DNA from: Gemmatimonas phototrophica
Lineage (GTDB): Bacteria > Gemmatimonadota > Gemmatimonadetes > Gemmatimonadales > Gemmatimonadaceae
Direction: 5' to 3'
NCBI RefSeq assembly: GCF_000695095.2
Contig: NZ_CP011454.1
Span: 2,232,001 to 2,296,000 of the forward strand
DNA: 64,000 bases
The translations under genes were made by a program, and so were the position numbers. The notes under the pieces were generated by a model that searched no databases, had not been told where the DNA came from, and saw only the letters and a program-made list of their open reading frames with translations. How positions within the stretch are numbered: position 1 is the stretch's first letter; the number at the start of each line of letters is the position of its first letter. Shown here in pieces: positions 44,174 through 53,515 of the stretch.

Positions 44174-46349
44174 CGCCGTTCCGTCCACCACGTCCACCAC
44201 GATCGCCGCCACCGCTGCGCTCACCGTCTTCACGACGGGGGCGCTCCGGCTCGTCGGCCATGCCTTCCGGCTTGGGCAGCAACGCCTTCATGCTGAGGCG
44301 CAGGCGGCCACGCTCATCGCGGTCAACGAGCTTGACCGTGACACGATCACCCTTCTTGCACACGTCTTCGGGCTTCTCGACACGCTCCCACTTCATCTCG
44401 GAGACGTGCAGCAGCGCTTCAGTGCCGGGCATGATCTCGACGAAGGCGCCGAACGCGGTGACCGTCTTCACGGTGCCTTCGTACGTCTCACCGACCACCG
44501 CTTCCGCGGTGATGGCCTGCACCATCTGCTTCGCGCGCTCCATGCTCTCGCCGCCGACAGCAGCAATCGTCACGGTACCGTCGTCATCCACGGTGAGCTC
44601 GGCACCCGTCTCTTCCTGAATGCCGCGGATGTTCTTGCCCTTCGGACCGATCAGTTCACCAATCTTGTCGACCGGGATCTGCACCGTCACGATGCGTGGC
44701 GCGTACTTGGACAGCTCCGTCCGCGGCGTCGCGAGCGACTTGCTCATTTCACCGAGAATGTGGAGACGTCCTTCCTTGGCCTGCGTGAGGGCCTCTTCCA
44801 TGATCTTGAGGTCGAGCCCTTCGATCTTGATGTCCATCTGGATAGACGTGATGCCTTCCGTCGTGCCCGCGACCTTGAAGTCCATATCGCCGAGATGATC
44901 TTCGGTGCCAAGGATGTCGGTGAGGATCGCGTACTTCTTGCCTTCCTTGATCAGACCCATTGCGACGCCGGCGACGGCCGCCTTCATGGGCACGCCGGCA
45001 TCGAACAGGGCGAGCGAGCCGCCACACACCGACGCCATCGACGACGAGCCGTTCGACTCGAGCACGTCGGAGACGATGCGGATGGTGTACGGGAAGTCGG
45101 CGAAGTCGGGGAGCACGCCCTGAATGGCACGCTCGGCGAGATTGCCGTGACCGATTTCGCGGCGGCTGGTGCCACGCATCGGACGCACTTCACCGGTGGA
45201 GAACGGCGGGAAGTTGTAGTGCAACATGAACGAGCGCGTGACTTCGCCCGCTTCCTTGATGGAATCGAGACGTTGCGCGTCCTTCGCAGTACCGAGGGTC
45301 GCGGCCACGAGCGCCTGCGTCTGACCACGCGTGAAGAGCGACGAGCCATGCGCGCGCGGCAGCACACCGTTGTCGATGCTGATGCCACGCACTTCGTTCG
45401 GCTTGCGCCCGTCGACACGCAGATTGGTATCGAGCACCTGCGCACGCAGTTCGTGATATTCGACGTCGCCGAGGATGGTGTGAATGTCCTTGGCGTTGTC
45501 GGGGAACTCTGCCAGCAGGCCTTCGGCGAGTTCCTTCTTGGTGCGCTCCACGGCCTCGACGCGCGTGTGCTTGTCCTTCTGATTGAGCGCTTCACGCACT
45601 CGACCCGATGCAAGCTCCTTCACGCGCACCACGATGCCTTCCGGCGTCTCGGCCTTCGTCCACGACATTTTCGGCTGCTGTACCTTGGCGAGCAGTTCCT
45701 CCTGCGCCGCAATAAGCTCACGAATGCCGTCGTGCGACAGGCGCAGCGACTCGAGCACGTCCTCTTCAGACACTTCGAGCGCGCCACCTTCCACCATCAC
45801 GATGGAATCCTTCGAACCGGCGACCACGAGCTCCAGGTCGGAGAACGCGAGCTGCTGGAACGTGGGGTTGAGCACCCAGTGTCCCTGCACGCGACCGACA
45901 CGCACGCCGGCGATGGGGCCGAGGAACGGAATCTTCGACGCGTTCAGCGCGAAGGAAGCCGCGACGAGCGCGAGTACATCGGCGTCATTCTCCTGGTCGG
46001 CCGAGATGACGTAGATGAAGACCTGCACTTCGTTCTGGAAGCCTTCCGGGAACAATGGCCGGATGGAGCGGTCGATGATGCGCGCCGCAAGGATCTCGTG
46101 ATCATGCGGACGCCCTTCGCGCTTGATGAACCCACCCGGAATCTTGCCGGCGGCGTAGGTCTTTTCCTTGTACTCGACCGTCAGCGGGAAGAACGGGAGC
46201 GGGCTCTTGTTCTCGCTGACCGTCACGGCGGCGAGCACCATGGTCTCGCCGAACTGCACTACTGCGGAACCCGCTGCCTGCTTCGCCATACGTCCGGTTT
46301 CGATAACCAGAGGGCGACCGGCGAACGTCCGCTCGATTCGATGCATCAT
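44154..46349 (-). CDS. pnp: polyribonucleotide nucleotidyltransferase with RGG-rich tail
   Basis: Phosphorolytic 3'-5' exoribonuclease of the degradosome. 731 residues. Two RNase PH domains (ETMVLAAVTVSENKSPLPFFPLTVEYKEK region; second half TGEVRPMRGTSRREIGHGNLAERA), a KH domain (GKNIRGIQEETGAEL) and a C-terminal S1 domain (GETYEGTVKTVTAFGAFVEI). Residues about 699-731 are a Gly/Arg/Asp tail with RGG repeats. Starts at ATG 46349 or 46346 after GAGG; ATG 46376 is a longer option. Downstream of rpsO with a hairpin between, as in E. coli. Confidence 0.96.
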   Translation of the reverse strand: MMHRIERTFAGRPLVIETGRMAKQAAGSAVVQFGETMVLAAVTVSENKSPLPFFPLTVEYKEKTYAAGKIPGGFIKREGRPHDHEILAARIIDRSIRPLFPEGFQNEVQVFIYVISADQENDADVLALVAASFALNASKIPFLGPIAGVRVGRVQGHWVLNPTFQQLAFSDLELVVAGSKDSIVMVEGGALEVSEEDVLESLRLSHDGIRELIAAQEELLAKVQQPKMSWTKAETPEGIVVRVKELASGRVREALNQKDKHTRVEAVERTKKELAEGLLAEFPDNAKDIHTILGDVEYHELRAQVLDTNLRVDGRKPNEVRGISIDNGVLPRAHGSSLFTRGQTQALVAATLGTAKDAQRLDSIKEAGEVTRSFMLHYNFPPFSTGEVRPMRGTSRREIGHGNLAERAIQGVLPDFADFPYTIRIVSDVLESNGSSSMASVCGGSLALFDAGVPMKAAVAGVAMGLIKEGKKYAILTDILGTEDHLGDMDFKVAGTTEGITSIQMDIKIEGLDLKIMEEALTQAKEGRLHILGEMSKSLATPRTELSKYAPRIVTVQIPVDKIGELIGPKGKNIRGIQEETGAELTVDDDGTVTIAAVGGESMERAKQMVQAITAEAVVGETYEGTVKTVTAFGAFVEIMPGTEALLHVSEMKWERVEKPEDVCKKGDRVTVKLVDRDERGRLRLSMKALLPKPEGMADEPERPRREDGERSGGGDRGGRGGRNGGGRDRR

Positions 46350-46378
46350 CTGCTTTGTAGCCTCATGAGAACGCAAAT

Positions 46379-46407
46379 CGCGCGGCAGGCAGTGGTGCCC
46401 CCGCGCG
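46379..46407 (-). other. rpsO-pnp intergenic hairpin
   Basis: CGCGCGG (46379-46385) pairs with CCGCGCG (46401-46407), and the inside AGGCA/TGCCC part adds about four pairs with one bulge. It lies between rpsO and pnp in the 78-bp gap. In E. coli the same gap holds a processed hairpin that controls pnp; a similar role is inferred. Confidence 0.5.
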
Positions 46408-46427
46408 ACGACGTGACAGAACCGCTT

Positions 46428-46688
46428 TTAGTAGCGGAGTCCAAGGTCCTGCACGAGCGTGCGATACTGCTGCACGTCCGTACGCTTCAAATAGTCCAGC
46501 AGACGGCGGCGCTTGCCAACCATCTTGAGGAGGCCGCGACGACCATGATGGTCCTTCGCATGCGTACGGAAATGACCCGTCAGGTAGTTGATGCGCTCCG
46601 TGAGGAGGGCAATCTGTACGCGGGTCGAACCGGTGTCCCCTTCGTGGGCCCGGTACTTGTCGATCGTGGTAGCCTTGTCGAACGCCAT
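46428..46688 (-). CDS. rpsO: ribosomal protein S15
   Basis: Small-subunit protein that binds the 16S central domain. 86 residues, near the usual 88-89. Visible: [52 protein letters not shown] (the 16S-binding motif HHGRRGLL and KRRRLLDYL). Begins its unit; divergent from the kinase gene with 137 bp between start codons. Confidence 0.96.
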   Translation of the reverse strand: MAFDKATTIDKYRAHEGDTGSTRVQIALLTERINYLTGHFRTHAKDHHGRRGLLKMVGKRRRLLDYLKRTDVQQYRTLVQDLGLRY

Positions 46689-46825
46689 CGTCGTTGTATT
46701 CTCAGCCGTTATCCGAGCTGTCGTCGCGCAAGTTGGTGCGTGACATTCACCGCGGGTTTAGAGCGCGCAATTGCAGGAAGCACGGTAGCTTACTCGACTT
46801 AGCCCCCCCTGTAAAGGACCAAGAC

Positions 46826-48430
46826 GTGCCCGACCGCTATCTGGGGCGAACAATCGGGAAGTACCGGGTGACCCGTCATTTGGGGACGGGCGCCTTTTCG
46901 TGGGTCTATGAGGCGGTGGATCTCGATCTGGAGATCCCGGTCGCCCTCAAGATTCTCCGTCCCGAATACGCCGGCCAAGACCTCGCTGAAGCCCGATTCC
47001 GACGGGAGGCCGCCACGGCGGCGCGCTTGCGGCACCCGAACATCGTGACGGTGCGCGACGTGGGACAGGTGGACGGGGCGGCCTTTGTGGCTATGGACCT
47101 GTACCCGCTGACGCTCGGGCGGCGGCTGAATCTGGTGGGACGGTTGCCTGAGGCCGATGTCGTCCGGCTCGGCATCGGGATCGCCGCGGCCCTGTCGGTC
47201 GCCCACGCCAGCCAGGTCGTTCATCGCGACATCAAGCCGGACAATATCCTGCTGGACCAGGATGGCGATGCCGTCGTGGCCGATTTCGGGCTCGCCCGCG
47301 CCCTCGCGGTCGGGACGTCGCTGGGAGACACCAATCAGGTGCAGGGGACCCCGCACTACTTCAGTCCGGAACAGGCCCGCGGGAAAGAGCTCGATGGGCG
47401 CAGTGACTTGTACTCTCTCGGGGTGACGCTCTACCGGGCCGCCACCGGTGCCCTGCCCTTTGATGGCGATGACTGGTACGCCGTCGCGCGGGATCACATT
47501 GAGACGCCCCCCCCGGACCCTCGCTCCTTGGTACCGGAGCTGACGCCCGAGTTTGGAGCACTGCTACTTCGGCTGATGGCCAAGGAGCCCGGCGCGCGGT
47601 TTACCAATGCCCTTCAGGTGGTCGATGCCCTCGCCGCCCTGCCTACCGCCCCCGACCGCAGTACCGGGCTTCCCCGCCTGGGCTCCAACACGGTGGATGC
47701 CTTCCGAGCGCCACTCCCGTCCGTCTCTCGGTTCTGGCCGGTGCTCGCCCTGCTGTCTGTGGGCGCGGTCATTGGCTGGATGGCGTGGGATCGGCCGCTG
47801 CAAGTCAATGCGGGGGGCGTCGCCACCGACACCCTTCGACTCCGCTCGGACAGTGCGGTCGCGGTGGCCGCGGGCGGCGATTCCGCCATGGCGGCGCCTC
47901 TCGTGCTCGATAGCCTGCCCGCGAAACGCGACACCCCACCAGGGAGGCGCGCCCGCACGCCCCTCCCGCGCACCGTGACCCTTGAGCTGTCAACCACCGA
48001 TTCGGCCCTCCTGTACATCGACAATCGCCTAATGGGTACCGGCCGGTTCAGCGGCGAGGTGCCGGTGACGGCACGCCTGGCGGTCAAGGCGGTGGTTCCC
48101 GACGCTCCCACGACCTGTCGGACGGCGCTCCGGGATACCGTGCTGACTCAGCTCAAGGCGGGTCAGGTCGTCACGCTGGAGCTGCCAGTCCGGGGATGCG
48201 CGGTGGTGCGGTTCCGGGTCGAACCCCGTGATGCCCGCGTCACTTTTGTGCCGGTGGACGGCGGCCGCAGCTACGAAACGCGAGCCGACAGTACGGAATC
48301 CTATTCCCTGCCCACCGGCCGCTATGTCATGCGCATCGCCGCCCCCTACTGCATTCAGTTCGCCGATACCGTCGTGGTGACCAGGGGCGGATTCCCAACC
48401 GTCGTCCCCAGAAAGCTCGTCTGCAGCTGA
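46826..48430 (+). CDS. membrane serine/threonine protein kinase
   Basis: 534 residues from GTG 46826, preceded by AAAGGA. Kinase domain 12-275: Gly loop LGTGAFSWVY, Lys42, catalytic loop HRDIKPDN (Asp135), DFGLA (Asp153) and GTPHYFSPEQA. A single membrane helix lies at about 303-321, then an extracytoplasmic part of about 210 residues with a low-complexity linker and two beta-rich repeats (TVTLELSTTDSALLYIDNRLMGTG; VVRFRVEPRDARVTFVPVDGG) resembling PEGA-type surface domains, by eye. Typical of Hanks-type sensor kinases. The frame is open back to 46694 without a plausible ribosome site there. Convergent with the lipoprotein gene. Confidence 0.93.
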   Translation: MPDRYLGRTIGKYRVTRHLGTGAFSWVYEAVDLDLEIPVALKILRPEYAGQDLAEARFRREAATAARLRHPNIVTVRDVGQVDGAAFVAMDLYPLTLGRRLNLVGRLPEADVVRLGIGIAAALSVAHASQVVHRDIKPDNILLDQDGDAVVADFGLARALAVGTSLGDTNQVQGTPHYFSPEQARGKELDGRSDLYSLGVTLYRAATGALPFDGDDWYAVARDHIETPPPDPRSLVPELTPEFGALLLRLMAKEPGARFTNALQVVDALAALPTAPDRSTGLPRLGSNTVDAFRAPLPSVSRFWPVLALLSVGAVIGWMAWDRPLQVNAGGVATDTLRLRSDSAVAVAAGGDSAMAAPLVLDSLPAKRDTPPGRRARTPLPRTVTLELSTTDSALLYIDNRLMGTGRFSGEVPVTARLAVKAVVPDAPTTCRTALRDTVLTQLKAGQVVTLELPVRGCAVVRFRVEPRDARVTFVPVDGGRSYETRADSTESYSLPTGRYVMRIAAPYCIQFADTVVVTRGGFPTVVPRKLVCS

Positions 48431-48459
48431 TTCACCACCCGGCCGCGCTCCGCTCCCGC

Positions 48460-48915
48460 CTACCGCACGACCGCCACGCTGCCAGCGCCCACTGTCACCC
48501 CCAACAATGTCCCCGCCCAGAAAACCCGCGACTGCCACCAGGGGCGATCAGGCCGGACGACCAGCAGAAAGTGGTCCGTTTTCACCCGGGACACCTGCCC
48601 GGTAACGAGGGCGGTTGCAGTCGCACTATCGCGGGCAATGACTCTGAGCCGCGCTACCAGGCCGTCGCGCTGCAGGGGATCGACCACATAACTCGAAAGC
48701 CCCGGGCGCACCCAACGGGCTTCCTGCACCCGGAAGGTGGCGGTCGAATCGGTGACACTGTCAATCTCGAACCGGGCGGCATCTCGCGGAATGCGCGGCA
48801 GCATTGAGGCTGCCGGTGTGCCCGTGAATGGGACGCGATTCCACGTTGGAAGCCGAAGCCGGTGGCACCCGGCCAACAAGACCGCCGCGCACAGCACGAC
48901 GATCAGCTGTTTCAC
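48460..48915 (-). CDS. small lipoprotein with C-terminal hydrophobic segment
   Basis: 151 residues. Lipobox LAGC at Cys17. The middle (about 40-115) is a beta-rich domain of unknown type with Asp/Arg/Thr-rich strands (ARFEIDSVTDSTATFRVQEARWV). The C-terminus has a hydrophobic helix (VFWAGTLLGVTVGAGSVAVV). No family is recognised. Its ATG overlaps the rseP stop as ATGA, so it is coupled to the site-2 protease gene. Confidence 0.75.
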   Translation of the reverse strand: MKQLIVVLCAAVLLAGCHRLRLPTWNRVPFTGTPAASMLPRIPRDAARFEIDSVTDSTATFRVQEARWVRPGLSSYVVDPLQRDGLVARLRVIARDSATATALVTGQVSRVKTDHFLLVVRPDRPWWQSRVFWAGTLLGVTVGAGSVAVVR

Positions 48916-50099
48916 CGCGTAAAGACCGAGCGAAGGTCGTTGAACGTCACCAGAAGGATGAGAGCCAGCACCGACAGCACGCCCACTCTGGCGAACGCTT
49001 CCCGGGTGCGCATGCTGAACGATCCGCCCTTCAGACGCTCGGCGAGCACCAGCAGAATCTGACCGCCATCGAGTACAGGAATGGGGACCAGATTCAGAAT
49101 GGCAATATTGAGGCTGAGAAACGCGATGAGTGACCAGAGTGTCTCAGCGCCGTTCTTCGCGGCCTGCACGGAGGTACGGGCAATCTGAATGGGGCCGCCG
49201 AGATTCTTCGCCGACACTTCACCGGAGACGAGCCCACCCAACACGGTGACCACGTTTCGTGCCATCCCCCACGTGGCGCGGGTTCCGTTGGACACGGCCT
49301 GCGCCATGGACACCGGCTCGCGCACCACCGAGTCGCGCACCATGATGCCCACGCGACCCACCTTCTTCGCGGCCCCGGTGACCGGGTCCTGGGCATCAGC
49401 CACCTGCGGCGTGATCACGCGCTGCAGACGCTCGGCGCCACGCTGGACATCGATGGTTACCGTGCCCGACGTGACGGGCGAAACGCGCACCAGGACTTCA
49501 TCCCAGCCCCGTACCGCTTCCCCGTTGATTGCCACAATCCGATCGCCGGCAGCCAGCCCCGCCGCCGCAGCGGGTGCACCCGCCACCACGGAATCGATGA
49601 CGGCCGGCAAATACGGGTTACCGTACTTGTAGTAAATCCCGCTTGTCACCGTCATGGTGAGCAGAATGTTCATGATCACCCCCGCCGCGAGAATGAACAC
49701 GCGAGCCGAGGTGGACTTGCTTTCCACCCAGCGATCGGCGGGAACCGCTTTCGGCCCGAAGGGGGCCATCCCCTGCGGATCCCACAATGAGCCCGGCACG
49801 TTGGAGGGCTTTTCGGGGGCATCCTGCAGCGACCCGCGGTCGGCGTCTCCGCCCTCGATACCGGCCAATGCATCATCATCGCGCGAGGCCATACGGACAT
49901 AGCCCCCCAACGGAATGAGCGACACCCGATAGTCAGTTTCGCCGCGCTTCCATCCCAAAATGCGACGCCCCCACCCGAGCGAGAACACCGGGGCGTACAC
50001 CCCACACAACTTGGCCGCTACAAAATGCCCGAGCTCGTGCACAAACACGACGAGCCCGAACACCAACAACGGCGCGATATACACGGTCAACGACGACAT
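48912..50099 (-). CDS. rseP: site-2 metalloprotease RseP
   Basis: Intramembrane zinc protease that cleaves anti-sigma factors and signal peptides. 395 residues. Zinc motif HELGH at His21-His25 in the first helix, second motif VLDGGQ near the C-terminus (Asp of LDG), and two PDZ-like regions between (AAAAGLAAGDRIVAINGEAVRG). Four membrane segments. In the order usual for Gram-negative bacteria: frr-uppS-cdsA-dxr-rseP. Confidence 0.95.
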   Translation of the reverse strand: MSSLTVYIAPLLVFGLVVFVHELGHFVAAKLCGVYAPVFSLGWGRRILGWKRGETDYRVSLIPLGGYVRMASRDDDALAGIEGGDADRGSLQDAPEKPSNVPGSLWDPQGMAPFGPKAVPADRWVESKSTSARVFILAAGVIMNILLTMTVTSGIYYKYGNPYLPAVIDSVVAGAPAAAAGLAAGDRIVAINGEAVRGWDEVLVRVSPVTSGTVTIDVQRGAERLQRVITPQVADAQDPVTGAAKKVGRVGIMVRDSVVREPVSMAQAVSNGTRATWGMARNVVTVLGGLVSGEVSAKNLGGPIQIARTSVQAAKNGAETLWSLIAFLSLNIAILNLVPIPVLDGGQILLVLAERLKGGSFSMRTREAFARVGVLSVLALILLVTFNDLRSVFTR

Positions 50100-50104
50100 A
50101 CGAT

Positions 50105-51289
50105 TCAGGACTCCCTGGCAATACGAGACTGCACATGCTGCCGTGCCGCCGCATCAGCGGCAAGCAACGCCTCCAGCGAATCACCGGGCAGACGACCCAA
50201 CTCCTGCAGGGCCGCATCCACCCGCTCGGCGATGCCACTGAAGTGCAGTGCGCCCTCCAGAAACTGTGCGACGGCGACTTCGTTCGCCGCATTGAAGACG
50301 GCCGGCGCGGCACCACCGGCACGCCCCGCAGCGATACCCAATCCCAGCATGGGAAAGGCATCATGGCGGACATGCTCAAAGGTCAGGCCGCCAAGCGCCA
50401 CCGGATCAAATGGTGGTACGCCACTGTCGGGCACGCGTTCCGGCCAGGTCAGCGCATACAGAATGGGCAATTCCATGCTTGGCACCCCCATCTGGGCCAG
50501 GACACTGCCGTCCACAAACTCCACGAACGAGTGGATGATGCTCTGCGGATGGACAACCACATCGATGCGATCATACGGCACGCCGAACAGGTGATGCGCC
50601 TCGATCACCTCCAGCGCCTTGTTCGCCAGTGTCGCACTGTCGATGGTGATCTTGCTCCCCATTTGCCACGTCGGATGCTTGAGCGCATCCGCCCGGGTTG
50701 CCCCAGCAATGCGCTCCGCCGGCCACGTGCGAAAGGGCCCACCGGAGGCGGTGAGGATCAGCCGTTTGACCTCATGCGGCTGGCGTCCCGCCAGACACTG
50801 CAGGATGGCGGAATGCTCGCTGTCCACCGGCACCAGCTCACCGCCATGCTCACGGGCCATTCGGGTGACAATGTCACCGGCCACCACCAGTGTCTCCTTG
50901 TTGGCGAGCGCCACCCGCTTCCCGTGGCGCAACGCCGCAAGCGTCGCGGGCAGCCCTGCCGCGCCCACGACGGCATTGATGACCACCTGGGCATCGGGGT
51001 GGGTGGCTGCTTCAACAAGGCACGACGGGCCGCGGCCCCAACCCCCAGGCGCCTCCGGGCAGTCCTGCACCAGTCCGACGTAGGCGGGCGAAAAACGGGC
51101 CACCTGCTCCGCCAATGCGGCCAGATTGCCGTTGGCCGTCATGGCGACCGGCACAAAGCGCTCCTGCTGGCGCTCCAGGACACGCAACGCACTGGTGCCA
51201 ATGGATCCCGTGGCCCCCAGCAACGCGACGCCTACGGGGCGCTGGGCGGCCGTGGTGGCAGCCTCCGAACGGCTGGCGTAAGCGCTCAT
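50105..51289 (-). CDS. dxr: 1-deoxy-D-xylulose 5-phosphate reductoisomerase
   Basis: First committed step of the MEP isoprenoid route, NADPH-dependent. 394 residues. Visible: ALLGATGSIGTSALRVL (NADPH site), ALANKETLVVAG, VDSEHSAILQCL (metal/substrate site), TASGGPFR and GSKITIDSATLANKALEVIEAH. An N-terminal stretch of about 17 residues precedes the fold. Overlaps cdsA by four bases (ATGA) and lies five bases before rseP. Confidence 0.97.
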   Translation of the reverse strand: MSAYASRSEAATTAAQRPVGVALLGATGSIGTSALRVLERQQERFVPVAMTANGNLAALAEQVARFSPAYVGLVQDCPEAPGGWGRGPSCLVEAATHPDAQVVINAVVGAAGLPATLAALRHGKRVALANKETLVVAGDIVTRMAREHGGELVPVDSEHSAILQCLAGRQPHEVKRLILTASGGPFRTWPAERIAGATRADALKHPTWQMGSKITIDSATLANKALEVIEAHHLFGVPYDRIDVVVHPQSIIHSFVEFVDGSVLAQMGVPSMELPILYALTWPERVPDSGVPPFDPVALGGLTFEHVRHDAFPMLGLGIAAGRAGGAAPAVFNAANEVAVAQFLEGALHFSGIAERVDAALQELGRLPGDSLEALLAADAAARQHVQSRIARES

Positions 51290-52149
51290 CGTGCGCCCGG
51301 TGCGGGAATGAGCAAGAGATCATACAGGGCGTACGCCGCCGGCAGCACGAAAAACAGTGAATCAAGACGGTCGAGCACGCCCCCGTGCCCGGGAAACAAC
51401 GTCCCGCTGTCTTTCACACCGGCCTCACGCTTGAGCAGCGACTCCGCCAGATCCCCGATCTGCGCGACGATACTGATGGCCACGCCAAAGATCACCAGCC
51501 CCCACGGGGTAAATGCCAACTGGGCCTTCGGAATCAGCAGCCCATACACAAAAGCGTACGTCACGCCCACGGTCACGACCAGCGCCCCAACGGCCCCGGC
51601 AACGGTCTTTCCCGGGCTCACCGATGGAATGAGCTTGCGACCACCAATCAGGTGTCCACTAAAATACGCCCCGGTATCGCTCGCCCAGGTCAACACCACC
51701 GGAAAGATCACGGCCAGGGCCCCGGCGGTATCCCCCACCGCGTAGTTGTGGTACCGGAGCACATAGACAAAACTCAGTGTGCCTCCGGTATACAACGCAC
51801 CAAATACCGTCGTGCTCGCCGCCCCCAGAGGCTTGCCATCCACCCCACGCGTCCAGATGGCCGCACCGAGCACGGCCACGACGCTGAGGACCCAGGCATA
51901 CACCGGGACCTGTACCACGCCCAGATAATGGGCATGCACCCCGAGCGGAATAAGCGCGGCCAGTACGATCCCAATGACGCTCATGGGCGTGCTGCCACCT
52001 TCCCGGGCAATCCGATAGAACTCCCACGCGGCGAGCCCGGACAGGCCTCCAGCCAGCGTGGCAAGTGCAGCATCACCAATCCAGATGACACCGAGAACCA
52101 GCGGCGCTCCGATGAGCGCCACAATGGCACGACGACCCAGTTCGTTCAC
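51286..52149 (-). CDS. cdsA: phosphatidate cytidylyltransferase
   Basis: Makes CDP-diacylglycerol from phosphatidic acid and CTP; supplies pssA (11958). 287 residues, about eight membrane helices. C-terminal signature LKREAGVKDSGTLFPGHGGVLDRLDSLFF is complete in short form (KDSGTLFPGHGGVLDRLDS). Starts at GTG 52149; overlaps dxr by four bases. Fourteen bases after uppS. Confidence 0.95.
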   Translation of the reverse strand: MNELGRRAIVALIGAPLVLGVIWIGDAALATLAGGLSGLAAWEFYRIAREGGSTPMSVIGIVLAALIPLGVHAHYLGVVQVPVYAWVLSVVAVLGAAIWTRGVDGKPLGAASTTVFGALYTGGTLSFVYVLRYHNYAVGDTAGALAVIFPVVLTWASDTGAYFSGHLIGGRKLIPSVSPGKTVAGAVGALVVTVGVTYAFVYGLLIPKAQLAFTPWGLVIFGVAISIVAQIGDLAESLLKREAGVKDSGTLFPGHGGVLDRLDSLFFVLPAAYALYDLLLIPAPGAR

Positions 52150-52162
52150 GACGCGGCCGGAA

Positions 52163-52912
52163 TTACGTACTCACCTTGCCGAAGCGCCGGTCGCGACGTT
52201 GGAAGTCGCAAATGGCTTCGTACAGTGCCGCCCGATCAAAATCGGGCCACAGGACGCTGGAGATGTAAAGCTCCGCGTAGGCGACCTGCCAGAGCAGGAA
52301 GTTTGAGAGACGCTGCTCCCCGGAGGTCCGGATCAGCAGGTCGGGATCAGGGCAACCGGCGGTGAACAGTCGGTTACGGAATTCATGCTCGTCGATGGCG
52401 TCGGGAGTGAGCACGCCCCTCTGGACATCATGTGCCAGCAGCCGCGCCGCACGCACCAGCTCCGAGCGTCCGCCATAGGAGATAAACAGGTTGAGTCCCA
52501 GTCGCGTTCCGGTGGCGGTCTGCTGACGCACGCGTTCGACCGCCGCGGCAGCGGCTGGACTCAGTCGCTCCAGATCACCGTGCACATGCACGCAGACCCC
52601 CTGTGCGGCCAGATCTGAGGCTTCGCGCGCGATGTACTCCTCGAGCAGCGACATGAGGGCCGAGACTTCGTGCGGCGGGCGCTGCCAGTTCTCCTGTGAG
52701 AACGCAAAGAGCGAGAGCCACTCCACCCCGGCTTCCAGACAGCCCTCCACCACCGCGCGTACCGCCTTCATTCCGGAACGATGGCCAAATGGGCGGGGCA
52801 TATGACGCTCCCTCGCCCATCGGCCATTACCGTCCATGATAATTGCAATGTGCCGCGGCACCGCCCCGTGCACGCGAATGCGGGCCAACAGATCCGACTC
52901 AGTGTCAGTCAT
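52163..52912 (-). CDS. uppS: isoprenyl (undecaprenyl) diphosphate synthase
   Basis: cis-Prenyltransferase that makes the C55 lipid carrier for wall synthesis. 249 residues. Active site Asp27 in IAIIMDGNGRWARERHMPRP; other marks are FAFSQENWQRP, NLFISYGGRSEL and the C-terminal DLLIRTSGEQRLSNFLLWQ with YAELYISSVLWPDF. Lies 48 bp after frr, from which a hairpin separates it. Confidence 0.96.
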   Translation of the reverse strand: MTDTESDLLARIRVHGAVPRHIAIIMDGNGRWARERHMPRPFGHRSGMKAVRAVVEGCLEAGVEWLSLFAFSQENWQRPPHEVSALMSLLEEYIAREASDLAAQGVCVHVHGDLERLSPAAAAAVERVRQQTATGTRLGLNLFISYGGRSELVRAARLLAHDVQRGVLTPDAIDEHEFRNRLFTAGCPDPDLLIRTSGEQRLSNFLLWQVAYAELYISSVLWPDFDRAALYEAICDFQRRDRRFGKVST

Positions 52913-52944
52913 GATGGACGGGGGCGGTGATTGTTACAGCGCAC

Positions 52945-52964
52945 GTGAGTCCGCAGGGACTCAC
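52945..52964 (-). other. hairpin at the frr 3' end
   Basis: GTGAGTCC (52945-52952) and GGACTCAC (52957-52964) form a perfect eight-bp stem with loop GCAG, overlapping the frr stop codon. No T-run; a possible attenuator or RNA end before uppS. Confidence 0.4.
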
Positions 52965-53515
52965 ACTTCCATGATTTCGGCTTCCTTCGCCTTCAGCAGC
53001 ACTTCGAGCTTCGCGATCTCGTCGTCGTGCACCTTCTGGAGATCCTTCTCCGCATGCTTCTTGTCGTCTTCCGACACGCCATCGACCTTCTTGATCTTGT
53101 CGCGCGCATCTGTCCGGGCATGACGAATGGCGATCTTGCCATCTTCCGCCTGCTTGTGCAGCACCTTCGCGAGTTCCTTGCGACGCTGTTCCGTCATGCT
53201 GGGCAGCGGCACGCGAATCACGCCGTTCTGGTGGGCCGGATCCAATCCGAGATCCGATTCGCGAATGGCCTTCTCAATGGCCTTGGCTTGCCCCTTGTCG
53301 AAGGGGGTGACCAGGAGAATCCGCGGCTCGGGGGCGGAGACCGACGCCACCTGATTGAGTGGCACCAGCGCACCGTACGCCTCGACCCGGATGGTGTCGA
53401 GCATGTTCGGCGACGCCTTCCCGGTACGGACACCGGAAAACTCACGCTTCGTGTTGTCGAGGGCCTTTTCCATGCCGGCCTTCGCATCCTTCAGGATCTG
53501 CGCAATTGTGCTCAT
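52961..53515 (-). CDS. frr: ribosome recycling factor
   Basis: Splits post-termination ribosomes with EF-G. 184 residues, the usual 185. Visible: [26 protein letters not shown] (helix 1), [18 protein letters not shown] and the RDARDKIK-like helix. The ATG overlaps the pyrH stop as ATGA, a very common frr-pyrH arrangement. Confidence 0.97.
   Translation of the reverse strand: MSTIAQILKDAKAGMEKALDNTKREFSGVRTGKASPNMLDTIRVEAYGALVPLNQVASVSAPEPRILLVTPFDKGQAKAIEKAIRESDLGLDPAHQNGVIRVPLPSMTEQRRKELAKVLHKQAEDGKIAIRHARTDARDKIKKVDGVSEDDKKHAEKDLQKVHDDEIAKLEVLLKAKEAEIMEV

Noticed and set aside
43881-46802. Plus-strand open frame of 973 codons across the M16 peptidase and pnp
   Set aside because: Antisense to two recognised genes. 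Its protein is His/Arg/Asp-rich and has no recognisable domain; long antisense frames are common at high GC.
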